Assembly (NCBI GenBank): GCA_025449115.1
Contig: JAHLKC010000065.1
Span: forward strand, 1-64,000
Source: Chytridium lagenaria
Taxonomy: Eukaryota; Chytridiomycota; Chytridiomycetes; Chytridiales; Chytridiaceae
Length of the DNA: 64,000 bases
Direction of reading: 5' to 3'
Part shown: piece by piece, positions 47,501 to 56,487 of the stretch
How the letters are laid out: each line of letters starts with the position of its first letter
How positions within the stretch are numbered: the stretch's first letter is position 1
Translations under genes and position numbers: made by a program
The notes under the pieces: generated by a model
What the model was told of the DNA's origin: nothing
Databases searched by the model: none
Seen by the model: the letters and a program-made list of their open reading frames with translations, nothing else

Positions 47501-47661
47501 CTCAATATAGCCTGCAGCAGCAATTAAGCCTATAGCATGCCATTCCTCCGTTGTGTGTTCGACGGTGTTGTCGTCAAAGGCATTGAGGCTAAAAGCCTTT
47601 CAACTTCTCGTTCCGCTGGTGATCGAAATTGTTCCAGCTCATTCTCGTTTAATCCATCCAT
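44597..47661 (-). CDS. Ankyrin-repeat protein with central C3HC4 RING finger
   Basis: Start 47661 (MDGLNENELEQF). The first part has ankyrin-type repeats (GFNLLHIAVINDQYEIMDFLI, GLTPFETAILTEEPDLILAFV, HLYHAFKIMCKNGDLTGVTFLLEKAG). The middle has EILKWLADKEYLNLEF, an acidic stretch, then CAICISAKQHPFELNCRHS, FCQACIQDYF and NCPMCMGRS (about 46445-46310): the C3HC4 spacing of a RING finger. The last 570 codons (46309-44597, open) hold more ankyrin-like repeats (NTVLHIAASQGSVMVIVWLLKNG, MRMVKLLVENGADP) and a charged helix near ERIRQGM. RING proteins of this kind are E3 ubiquitin ligases; the target is unknown. No introns are evident. About five single-base shifts occur, two inside the RING (near 46386 and 46325); the RING was assembled across frames. 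Confidence 0.75.
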
Positions 47662-48440
47662 TCCTATTCACTCGGTATCAATAGCTTGTGGATCGAAATG
47701 CAATTAGATGTGTGAGGATGGATGAGGATCAGTGACGACTCACCCTTCTTGAATAGATGCTAAATTTATTCTGCTTTGACAATTTGAGCGGCATGTTTGT
47801 ATGTACTCTGTATTGCCATGTGTGGTGTATAAATAAACTACCTGAAACTCTAACCCCCTCATACATATTTAATGACCGTCACCAACTTGTAATTAAAATA
47901 TCTGAAATTAATAACACTAATACGCTCTTTCCGTTCAATTGCAATTACACCAGCACAGGTTTAACTAGCGAAAGGAGACTGGGTATGTAGACCAGGTCCG
48001 TAATTGTGATCGGGAGGTGAGCCAGGGCAGGTTGGATACGATTACCAGTGGGAATATACACCCCATTTAAGTAAATATCATATTAGAAAGAAACCCCCCT
48101 GATCAAAGTTGACCGTGTGCTTTCAGGCCCTGTCAACCCTTTATTCTTAATGCAAGCGACTTACAAAATATTAGGCCCTGTCAACCCTTTATTCCTTGCC
48201 AAGCGACTTTCAGATTATTAGGCCCTGTCAACCCTTTATTCCTTACCGAGCGACCACTCAATTTCACACCGAGTTGAATGGAATAATAAAATAGACAGTT
48301 ACCAAGTCACAGTTGGGATTTGTCACTGTCTGGAATCAAAGTAAAAATGTGTCTCAAAAGTGTCTCTACCTATCTCAGGATAAAAGAATAAGGGCAGCGT
48401 TACCAACAAGCCATTTTATTCTCGTTCAACACAGAAGGCG
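47662..48440. promoter_or_regulatory. Divergent upstream region of the ankyrin-RING and M35-like genes
   Basis: Holds a dispersed repeat (about 47780-47910) and a three-fold 48-bp tandem repeat at 48126-48255 (separate entry), ending about 185 bp before the M35-like start. No gene seen. Confidence 0.5.
48126..48255. repeat. 48-bp tandem repeat, 2.7 copies
   Basis: Copies start at 48126, 48174 and 48222. Each begins GGCCCTGTCAACCCTTTATT followed by C(C/T)T.AC..AGCGAC and, in the first two, an AT-rich end. The first 20 bases are identical in all three. Confidence 0.9.
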
Positions 48441-50635
48441 ATGATGGTCACCAAGATGTTGAGGCTCCAACTCATTCCGGCTCTGCTGGCAATTTTGTTG
48501 ATCATTCAAGCTGTCACGAATATTAGCGGTATGTATGCAATGCACTGCACAACGGGCATGTGGAATGGCCGGATTGTGATTACAACGTGTCTTAATTGAT
48601 GAATAGAAAAACCTAACTGCTGTCTTTTCTCATGGCTTTGTGAATGTAGCGTCCCAACACAATTAACGTATCTCCTCTTGATGTTGAGTTTTCCGGATGC
48701 GCTACAGATGAAACGCAGAAGGCCAACTGCGCTAAGATCAGCGACGCTAAGGTGGAGGGTAATGTGTCTCATTTGAATACATTTAAAATTAACATATGCA
48801 CAGCCAACAAAATGATTGGCAACATGAAGGACGTCCTCGCGCAGGATGACGCCGTACTTAAAGCCGACCTCGTTTCGTCAAAGCTTTTGGAGCGGACGCC
48901 AGTGATGAAAAGATTGCACAAGTGAAAAAGTAGTAAAGCGTTTAGGCGCTGGGAGTGTCATTGTCAGCGAGAATGGACAGAACGCTAGAAAGCCGGATGG
49001 GACTGCTTTTAACAGTGGCGGGTATCACGATGCTAACACTGGTATGATTGGATTTGGGACTGGATTTTACAGCGGGTCCAATGATAAGGACAGGGCTGGG
49101 GCGTTGATTCACGAGGCTGCTCATGCTCTTGGTGGAAAGGACGATGATGGAAAGACCAAGGTTGTTGATCATCAATGTAGGAATTTAATCCGCTTCCATC
49201 CTATTCAATCTTCGGCGATAGCTTCAATTTTACGATGTCAACTTCACTAATGATGTTAAATAACAGATGCTGAACACATGAGCTTCGCAACCATGAAAGA
49301 GGGCGGTGGAGGTGAGTATCTATTCAATTTCAAAAGAAAACAAACAAAAACAAAACACTTGCTAATATTGTTTTCTTAAATTAAATACATTTGGAAAAAA
49401 ACATAGCTGGAGACGCATACAATGCAGCACTTTCCACCAAAGACATGTCGCTGAATGCCGATTCCTACCGAATTTTCGCCGGACTTTGTTCTGGTGAACT
49501 CCGACGACGTGCACTCGAAGGCGGGGTTCAAGTCTACCGAAGGCAGGAAAAGCTGCAAGAAGCGTGTCGCTGACATGAACCAGCAGATGAAAAAGACAGC
49601 TGTCATGAACAAGGACGGGACATTGGATGTTAAGGTATATTAATAATTTTCTTGCCTGCTACGCGACACTTCTTCCACCTTTCTTAGTTACAGGCACTAA
49701 CCATGGTTTTAATACGAAAATTTAAAGGCCACCCTCGCAGCCGCCAAGAAAACCAAACAGTCTCTCGCAAAGACCAACGCCGACCGTAAAGCCGGTGGCA
49801 AGAAGCTCTTGCCTTTCCCGCTAAAAAAGACGCTGCTAAGGCTTCTAAGTGGGAAAAGGATCCTGTCACCGGTGAGTTCAAGAAAGTCGGTGCCACTACC
49901 AGCCCTGCCAACGCAAAGACCCAGCTGGTAAGAAGGGAGGAATCCCCCCACTCCTCCTCCTCCGCCTGGTGGAAAAAGCAAGTTGAAAAAGGAAAGAAGT
50001 CCGGAGAGAAGAAAGATTCTGCAGGAAAGAAGGCCGCCGTGAAGAAGGCATCTGCTGGGAAAACCCCTGCGAAGAAGGTGCCTGCTGGAAAGAAGGTGCC
50101 TGCTGGAAAGAAAGCGCCTGCTGGAAAGAAGGTGCCTGCTGAAAAGAAGACACCTGCTGGAAAGAATGCTCCCGGCGGGAAGAAGACACCTGCTGGAAGA
50201 ATGCTTCCGGGAAGAAGACACCTGCTGGAAAGAATGCTCCCGCGGGAAGAAGACACCTGCTGGGAAGAATGCTCCCGGGAAGAAGACACCTGCTGGAAAG
50301 AATGCTCCCGGCGGGAAGAAGACACCTGCTGGGAAGAATGCCCCTGGGAAGAAGACACCTGCTGGAAAGAATGCTCCGGCGGGAAGAAGACACCTGCTGG
50401 AAAGAATGCTCCCGGGAAAAAGGCACCTGCTGGAAAGAATGCTCCCGTGAAGAAGGCGCCTGCTGGAAAGAAGCCTCCCGTGAAGAAAGCACCCGCAACA
50501 AAGAAGGCGGCGCCCGTCAAGAAGGCTCCTGTCAAGAAGGCTCCCGTTAGCAAGGCTCCCGTCAAGAAGGCCCCCACCCCAGCTTCATCTAAACGCGCAC
50601 CCGCTCCTAAATCCGCAGGCGGAAAGAAGAAATAG
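48441..50635 (+). CDS. M35-like (aspzincin) metallopeptidase with lysine-rich repeat tail
   Basis: Paralogue of the gene at 41.8-43.6 kb, on the opposite strand. Start 48441: signal peptide MMVTKMLRLQLIPALLAILLIIQAV. Recognisable parts in order: VSPLDVEFSGCATDE, ANKMIGNMKDVL, AQVKK, FNSGGYHDA, GALIHEAAHALGGKDDDG (zinc motif HEAAH, about 49110), an intron, LNADSYRIFAGLCSGELRRRALEGG, KKTAVMNKDGTLDVK, another intron, then AKKTKQSLAKTNADRKAGGKK and SKWEKDPVTGEFKKVG. From about 50000 the tail is a repeat of Lys-Pro-Ala-Gly units (KKTPAGKNAPGG type), ending GGKKK at 50635. At least four shifts in the catalytic part (near 48900, 48930, 49530, 49800) and slippage between repeat units make the gene hard to read as one protein. 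Confidence 0.75.
50030..50520 (+). repeat. Minisatellite coding the Lys/Pro/Ala/Gly tail
   Basis: About 15 units of GAAGAAGxCACCTGCTGGAAAGAATGCTCCCGG in varying lengths; short units (18 bp, K-x-P-A-G-K) come first, longer ones (30-36 bp) later. Deletions such as CCCGGCGGG to CCCGGG or CCCGCGGG change the frame between units. Confidence 0.9.
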
Positions 50636-51140
50636 ATGAGACCACCAACAAAAATTCCATATCCCTTCATTTCACTTTTGTTTTATTCCAAATATGTACT
50701 TTTTTGATGATTTATCGTCGGCTTAAACTTTCTTCATAACCCAACATTTGTGGCTATTCCCTTTAGCTGCTCTTGTTGCTGCAAATATAGACGACTCTTT
50801 TATTATTTTAGTATGGTGTGTCCACAAAAACTCTGTATGGATGTACGCGAACGTCTTTAATAAGTGCTAATTGAAAAGCGAGGTCATTGGGTTTAGGGTA
50901 TTTACTAAATTCTATTTCAAAATGACCGAAGCAGCAGGCTTTATAGGAGATAGGGAAGAGGGTTGTTGCGGTGAGGGCAGGATGGTGGTATGTTTTTACT
51001 TATGTCAATGATTATAACCAAGACGGTCGCTTCGTCATTTGTGGTTTAAAGTAATTTTTGATAAAACTGAATCATGAGGTGTTAAATTCTTTTGAACGAA
51101 CGTATATAATATGGAACGTATATTTAGAGATATAATACGG
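50636..51140. other. Intergenic between convergent genes
   Basis: AT-rich, no gene or repeat noticed. Confidence 0.5.
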
Positions 51141-52287
51141 TTACAGTTTATTATTGTTTATATGGTCTATCAAGGTATCGAGAGTTGAAATTGTAAAGCC
51201 TTCTGGTAAAGAAGTGGGAGGCGGCGGGTTCGGAGAAGAGACGCGGTTAAGGAGAAGTGAGTGCCAGTTGGCATTGCGGGATCCCAGAAAGTCTCTAATT
51301 GGATGATAAAATATATATTATATTCAACGTCAAAATATCAACATAAGATATATACTAAAATGGTAAGCCAACCTACCTTCGTATGAATCCCCAACATGCA
51401 AGCACTCGTCCGCCGTAATCTCTCCTACCCCTTTCCTTCTGCCAACTGCCCGCCCCCTACTCAGTGCCTCCTCAAAAATCTTCACACCTGTCTTCCCCTC
51501 CCCAACCTCATAACTAGTCACCACAAAATCTAACCCGACATTCTCTTCCCTTAAAATTGCATCCAGCAATGGAGGCGTTCGTGAGTCCGAATCAGATATC
51601 ACGCCGATAATGATGTTTTTCGAACGAAGAGTTTGAATAAGGTTTGGAACTTCGGGGTATAAGATAAAGGGCGACGGCGTTGAGAAAATATCATGGAGAA
51701 GGGTTGGTAGTTGGTGAGTTTCTAAAAGTTTATGAGTATCAAAGTTTGCATTAAGGCCTCACTTTCTTTGTCAGCACCGGCTCCAGCGAGAGTATCCTTG
51801 ACAAGCTTTGAAAAAACATGTTATTGCCTATAGCATAACCCAAAGACGTCCGAACAGATTTCGAATTGCTAAAAAGAATCCGCATCCCTGCAGTGCTTTC
51901 ATTCAAATGCAGCATTCTAATTGATGCTGATTCCTGGCTAAAGACCAAGTCCATTCATGAACACTGCGGATGTAACATGAACGAAAAAGAGTAATGTCCT
52001 CACCTCCTCCCACCACTGCGTATCTCCACCAGGTAAGCCATGGCCAAAGTTTGGGCTCTTCGCCGAATGCTTCTTGAAGGCTTTCTGAAAGGATTTGGTT
52101 CTGTTGGGTAATTAATTAGGATTGCATCAGGTGGCAGTGAGTAAAAACTTAACACATGCACTCACATGGCATCTTCAGAAACATTCGATACTCCTCGACT
52201 GAGCAGGGCAGCGCGGTAGTGATAGGCAACGCTGGGCCACACCCTGAATAAGGTGCCAAAAGCGTCAAAGGAAACGAGTTTGATCAT
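51141..52287 (-). CDS. HAD-superfamily hydrolase (HDHD3 / haloacid dehalogenase-like)
   Basis: Exons 52287-52166, 52100-52004, 51805-51763, 51721-51373 and 51294-51141 join cleanly to 254 residues, the usual length. Motif I is LVSFDAFGTLFRVWP, with the nucleophile Asp; the second Asp of phosphatase-type DxD is replaced, as in dehalogenase-type members. The helical cap has SFQKAF, HGLPGGDTQWWEELVKDTLAGAG. Motif II is GVISDSDSR, motif III includes EGKTGVKIFEEAL, and motif IV is CLHVGDSYEGRDFLGSRNANWHSLLL with the acidic pair replaced by GDS..RD as in HDHD3. Substrate unknown; phosphatase-like or related hydrolase in the cytosol. The 51372 donor (GTTGGC) is non-standard in its third position but gives the only consistent join. 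Confidence 0.88.
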
Positions 52288-52672
52288 ACGTTTTTTCGAG
52301 TTAGGAAAGGGCACCTTCCCAAAAATGTCATTTGATGAAATGCTTCGAACGCCTTACTATTTACTTTTGGGGACAATTATAGTTGACATCGCCTACAACA
52401 TGAAACGTTTCTATTTTCAAACTGACACGACGAAGTCTCTTCCGGTGGAAAAAATCGTCGCGCACCTGCGAGGAAGGGAAGGTGATACCTTCTCAACCCT
52501 AAACGGCATGTTTATTAGTACTCTCATTATGGATTCTTATTATTGCAATCTGTGTTGTATTTACAAACTAACTGAAACTCTAACCCCTCACCCTCACCCT
52601 CATATATAATGAACTCCCCTTCCTCTCTTGTAATTGCAATATTCAAAACTAAAGACTCTGTCCAAAAAGTGT
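52288..52672. other. Intergenic with dispersed repeat
   Basis: Upstream of the HAD gene, 3' of the LRR gene. 52497-52640 resembles 47780-47910 (see findings). An open frame at 52253-52609 overlaps the HAD start region antisense and is not believed. Confidence 0.5.
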
Positions 52673-54505
52673 CTAAACCTCATAATCGGCGACACGTCTA
52701 ACCGCAGCCTCACCGACAAGCCTACACCATCCCATCGGCGGCCTCAAAGATAGGTCTCGATACCCTCCATCCCCGTTCTTAACATTACCTCCCGACGCCG
52801 ACGCCGTCGAAGACACCGAAGAACTTCTCGGTCTTCCCTTCGCCATTGGAAGCCTAGACCTCGCAGCCCTCGGGGACGTCGGCAAACTCCCCGACCCCAA
52901 CTTCCCCTTCGCTGCCTTCTTTGCCGTCTCCGTCTCCACCCACGCTTCAACCGCCAAAGCCTCCACAAAAGACCCCACAAGCCTCGCGCAGCCATCCAGT
53001 CGGACTTCAGTCAACCCCCAACACTCTTTAGCAAGCATTTTTACTCCGGCAGCTGTAACACCCGTCCCCGATACCGCAAGCTTCCATAACTGCGTGGGAT
53101 GCATTTCAGAGGCTCTTGCTCCTCCACGACCACGATGTACGGCGAGTGTTTGAAGGGAAAGGTCGGTGATTTTGGACACCAGTCTGCTTCTATCCACATG
53201 AGTCTTGGGAATGAGCGTATGGCAGCGGAGATCACGTCGTCGGTGATATGGTCAGGGGAGGACGATAGTATCAAGCGTTCCAAAACCGGGGCTCTCTGAG
53301 CGATGGCACGAATCAAATGTGCAGTCACAGGAGTCCCACTTGACACACTCAGTGTATGGAACTGCAGGCTCTGCGGGACAGATACTCCAGCAACTGCACC
53401 GCGCTCAATATCCTGTGTTGTCGGTGCACTTCCTGACATCAATGCGTCCATGTTAAGTCTTTCAAGCCACGTTAATCCTCCCAATAGAAGGAGTACGGAA
53501 GTTATATGGCAATTGGTTTCTGAAAGATCCAAGAGACGGAGATTGGGGCACCCTCTGACGAGGTCAGGTAAAAAGCCGTCACCAACGGGACACCCGCGCA
53601 GCTCAAGGGATTCGAGGCGTGGACAAAAGTCCGCGAGACTCTGGAGAAGGATGGAAGAGACGTGGAGGCATGAGGTGAGTTTGAAGGAGGAGAGGTTTTG
53701 GCATAGACCGAGGACGGTTTCGAGGTCACCAATTTCGAGTTCATCGGCTGCAGGACCTATTTTAAAAAGATGAGGAAGGTTAGAATAGCCATACGGCAAA
53801 TCCTTGACATATATCAGTGTGCAAAGAAAAAAACATGAAGCGAAACATTAAACATTTAAAAGTTACTGGACAGAAAAAGCATGAGCATACCCGCAATCTC
53901 CAGTCTCTGAACTATTTGCGAATAGTTATGAAAAGTCCCAGGAGCCACAATCAACGACGTAAAGCGTCCAAAAACATCAGACCTTTCAGGGGCGGAGATG
54001 AATAGAACGCTGTCACAACGCTCATGGACCATTCCTTGCACACCAACATCAATGTAATCGCATCTTGAGGATCGGAGAGGTATGAAAGCAACGAGAGGAA
54101 TGCTTCTACTGGGAGTGGGGGAAGTCGAGAGTGTGATATAAAGGTTTGTGTCTACAAAATGAAGAGGGATTAGAATGGACACGTTGAAGGTGAATTCATC
54201 AGTAAAAGTATAAGAGAATGAGCAATGCCATGCCGTTAGCTCAGACATAGCATGAACGACGAAAGTAAATGGAGAAGGCATGCGCAAATACGTCAATGAA
54301 TAACAAGACATCTCACCTCCGTCCGACCCTGGTCATACTCCCAACCATTCGCCATCCTCTCCCCATCGACCTCCACGTCCTCATCCATCCCCTCCCCGTC
54401 ATCATCCTCCAACCCTACATCCGACGGTCTCTGCGACGCTTCCCCCGACCCCGCCTCCTTCTTCTTTTTCCCAGCCAGCAACGAGTAGAATGCCCAAGGT
54501 AGCAT
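52673..54505 (-). CDS. Leucine-rich-repeat protein (F-box/AMN1-like LRR type)
   Basis: The start at 54505 gives MLPWAFYSLLAG followed by Lys/Glu/Asp-rich sequence; after an intron at about 54310-54170 come TNLYITLSTS and FGRFTSLIVAPGTFHNYSQIVQRLEIAG, then an intron (about 53890-53762) and the LRR array: LETVLGLCQNLSSFKLTSC, LADFCPRLESLELRGCPVG, LVRGCPNLRLLDLSETN, LTWLERLNMD, IAQRAPVLERLILSSS, IRSFPRLMWIEADWCPK, MLAKECWGLTEVRLDGC. These Cys-type LRRs are those found in F-box proteins such as AMN1/Grr1. I see no convincing F-box. After WCPK one base is missing (CCAAAATC near 53163); the duplicate at 33.5 kb has an extra C that keeps the frame. The C-terminal part has a Ser-rich region and ends VADYEV. 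Likely a protein-interaction or ubiquitin-ligase adaptor. Confidence 0.75.
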
Positions 54506-54565
54506 TTTTTAGAAAAAGATTGAAATTGATATAAATATTTAAATAAATAATAAATACATATCCGA

Positions 54566-55579
54566 ATGTCGAATGTTCGCATCCATCTGGTTTCCAATAT
54601 CAACCAAAAGGTCAAGACGTTGATGGTCTTGAAGGTGGGCGGGGAGATAGTGTTAAGGCAGACGTTGTTGACCACTGCGAAAAACAAGTTGAGGATCAAG
54701 AAACCGAGTCGTGTGTTTCTGGGGGACGGGAAAGAGGTTATGACGGATGGGGAGTTGATGGAAGGGATCAAGGACGACTGGTGAGTTTATAACAGTTAAA
54801 TATGATCTGTCTGCTTTTTTATCGCTGAAGAAACCGAGCATCGCATGTCATCTCACGATCCATGCCTCGAAACCATACCACCATAGGTGCTTGCTTCCGC
54901 ACAAAGTCTTACTCTTACCCGCCCATCTTCCCTTCCCAGCACCATCCTCATCTCCTCCGGCGAAGACTTTATCGGTTCCATAACACCCGTATCTACCATT
55001 CCTCCAACCCTCACCACATCCTCCTACAACGGTATCCTTGTCATCTTCTTTCCAACTCCCCAGCTTCTCCACCAATCCCTCTCTCGAGTCCACATCCACT
55101 ACGAGGGTGGCACACTCAAAGGCCCTCTTAAAGGGGTCAACCTTCCCATATCCATCTACACAATATGGAAAAACCTTACTCCCCTCACCCCCTCCGAGCG
55201 TCTTGTCGATGTCCTGATCACCCCTGATATCACCTACCTCATCGGCACACTATCAAGCGATACCAGTACTTTACTCCACGAATGGGCACATGCGCGGTTT
55301 TACCTAGATGAAACATACAGGAAGTTATGTGAAAGTGTGTATGAGGGGTTAGATGCGGATGTGAAGGCGGCTGTGAAGAAAGATTTGGTGTTGTGGAATT
55401 ACAGGGAGGAGGTGGAAGTGGATGAATTTCAGGCTTACGTCGTTGAGGATCCGACAACGTTTGGGAAGAAATGGGAATGGGCTTTACGGTCGTGTCATGT
55501 GAGATTGAAGGAGGCGTGTGGGGGTGTACCTGTGGAGTTATCAGGGAAGGTGACTACAAATGGGAACAGTAAAAGATGA
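54566..55579 (+). CDS. Unrecognised protein with HEWAH zincin-like motif
   Basis: Exons 54566-54780 and 54887-55579, about 302 residues. I do not recognise the family. The N-terminal 70 residues (VRIHLVSNINQKVKTLMVL...GGEIVLRQTLLTTAKNKLRIKKPSRVFLGDGK) look like a beta-grasp or ubiquitin-like domain. The C-terminal half has DVLITPDITYLIGTLSSDT then LLHEWAHARFYL (residues about 203-207 HEWAH), and about 45 residues later VDEFQAYVVED, a Glu placed as the third ligand of gluzincin-type peptidases. No signal peptide, so unlike the other peptidases of the window it would be intracellular. The splice join leaves one base missing after DDW. Its start is 60 bp from that of the LRR gene on the other strand, suggesting a shared promoter. 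Metal binding and peptidase activity are inferred only. Confidence 0.7.
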
Positions 55580-56487
55580 CCTTTCTCAATGCCTCAACTA
55601 TACGTAAGCGTCGCGCACTTAATATAATACATCAAACTTTTTGTTAAATCGCAACCGCGCTCCCTTCTGTCTTTATTTTCAACTACTGCAAGTACAAGAG
55701 GGGAAGGGCATTCTTAACATTACCTGCCGACTCCTACTCCGTCAAAGTCTCCAAAGAACTTCTCGGCCTTCCCTTCGCCATTGGAAGCCTAGACCTCGCA
55801 GCTCGGGGACTTCGGTGCATGGTTCCCATTTTATCTCGTCTAACAAGCTGCCGTTATTTTTTAAAGTTAACTTTTTACTTTATCATCTTCCTAGACTTTA
55901 ACGACCTTTCCTGAATATTGTTTTCAAGAGAATCAAATATCTACTCTTTTTATTATATTGAATCGCTCATTTATAGATATCGAGGCAGAACTAGATTTTA
56001 AGTGGCGGCAAGGAGAGCGTCAATACACTGACGGTCTTATTCATCGCCAAGAACCGTCAAATAATTAAAAACACAACAGAGTGGGGATAATTGTTTCTGG
56101 GGTTGACATGAGAATCAACTTTAATCTTCGAAAAAAAAAGGAACTCTGAACTTACAAAAACAAAAAATTCAAAGGAAAGTAAAGTCTCGAAAATAGCGGG
56201 AGACGAAAAAACAGACAACCAAGGGGATTTGGGCACAGAAAAAAACCAAGACCAAAAAAACGTGAAAAAAAAAGAAAAGAAAAAGGACCAAACATACAGC
56301 ACCAGAGCCAAAAAAGAATCGACAAAAAACCACCAAATTAAGGTGAAAAGAATAACTCAAACACTACATTTTTTACAAACCCTCTCCCGAAAAAAAAGGA
56401 GCGAAAAAAAACAACAATAAGAAAATCAGTAAAGCAATACAGGGGGGATCTTTACCCTAACCCTAACCAATAGAAAAAATAAACAAA
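55580..56487. other. Intergenic with LRR gene fragment and TTAGGG-like units
   Basis: 55711-55815 is a copy of LRR-gene sequence (separate entry). 56100-56420 is A-rich; open frames there are by-products. CCCTAACCCTAACC lies at about 56455-56468. Confidence 0.55.
55711..55815 (-). pseudogene. Fragment of the LRR gene C-terminal region
   Basis: About 105 bp closely match 52777-52883, inside the Ser-rich C-terminal part of the LRR gene, in the same orientation. The block GAAGAACTTCTCGG.CTTCCCTTCGCC continues into identical sequence up to CTCGCAGC. Flanks differ. Confidence 0.8.

Noticed and set aside
49684..50670. 328-codon minus-strand open frame over the M35-like tail
   Set aside because: It is the antisense of the minisatellite, with no start context, and crosses an intron of the plus-strand gene whose catalytic domain is certain.
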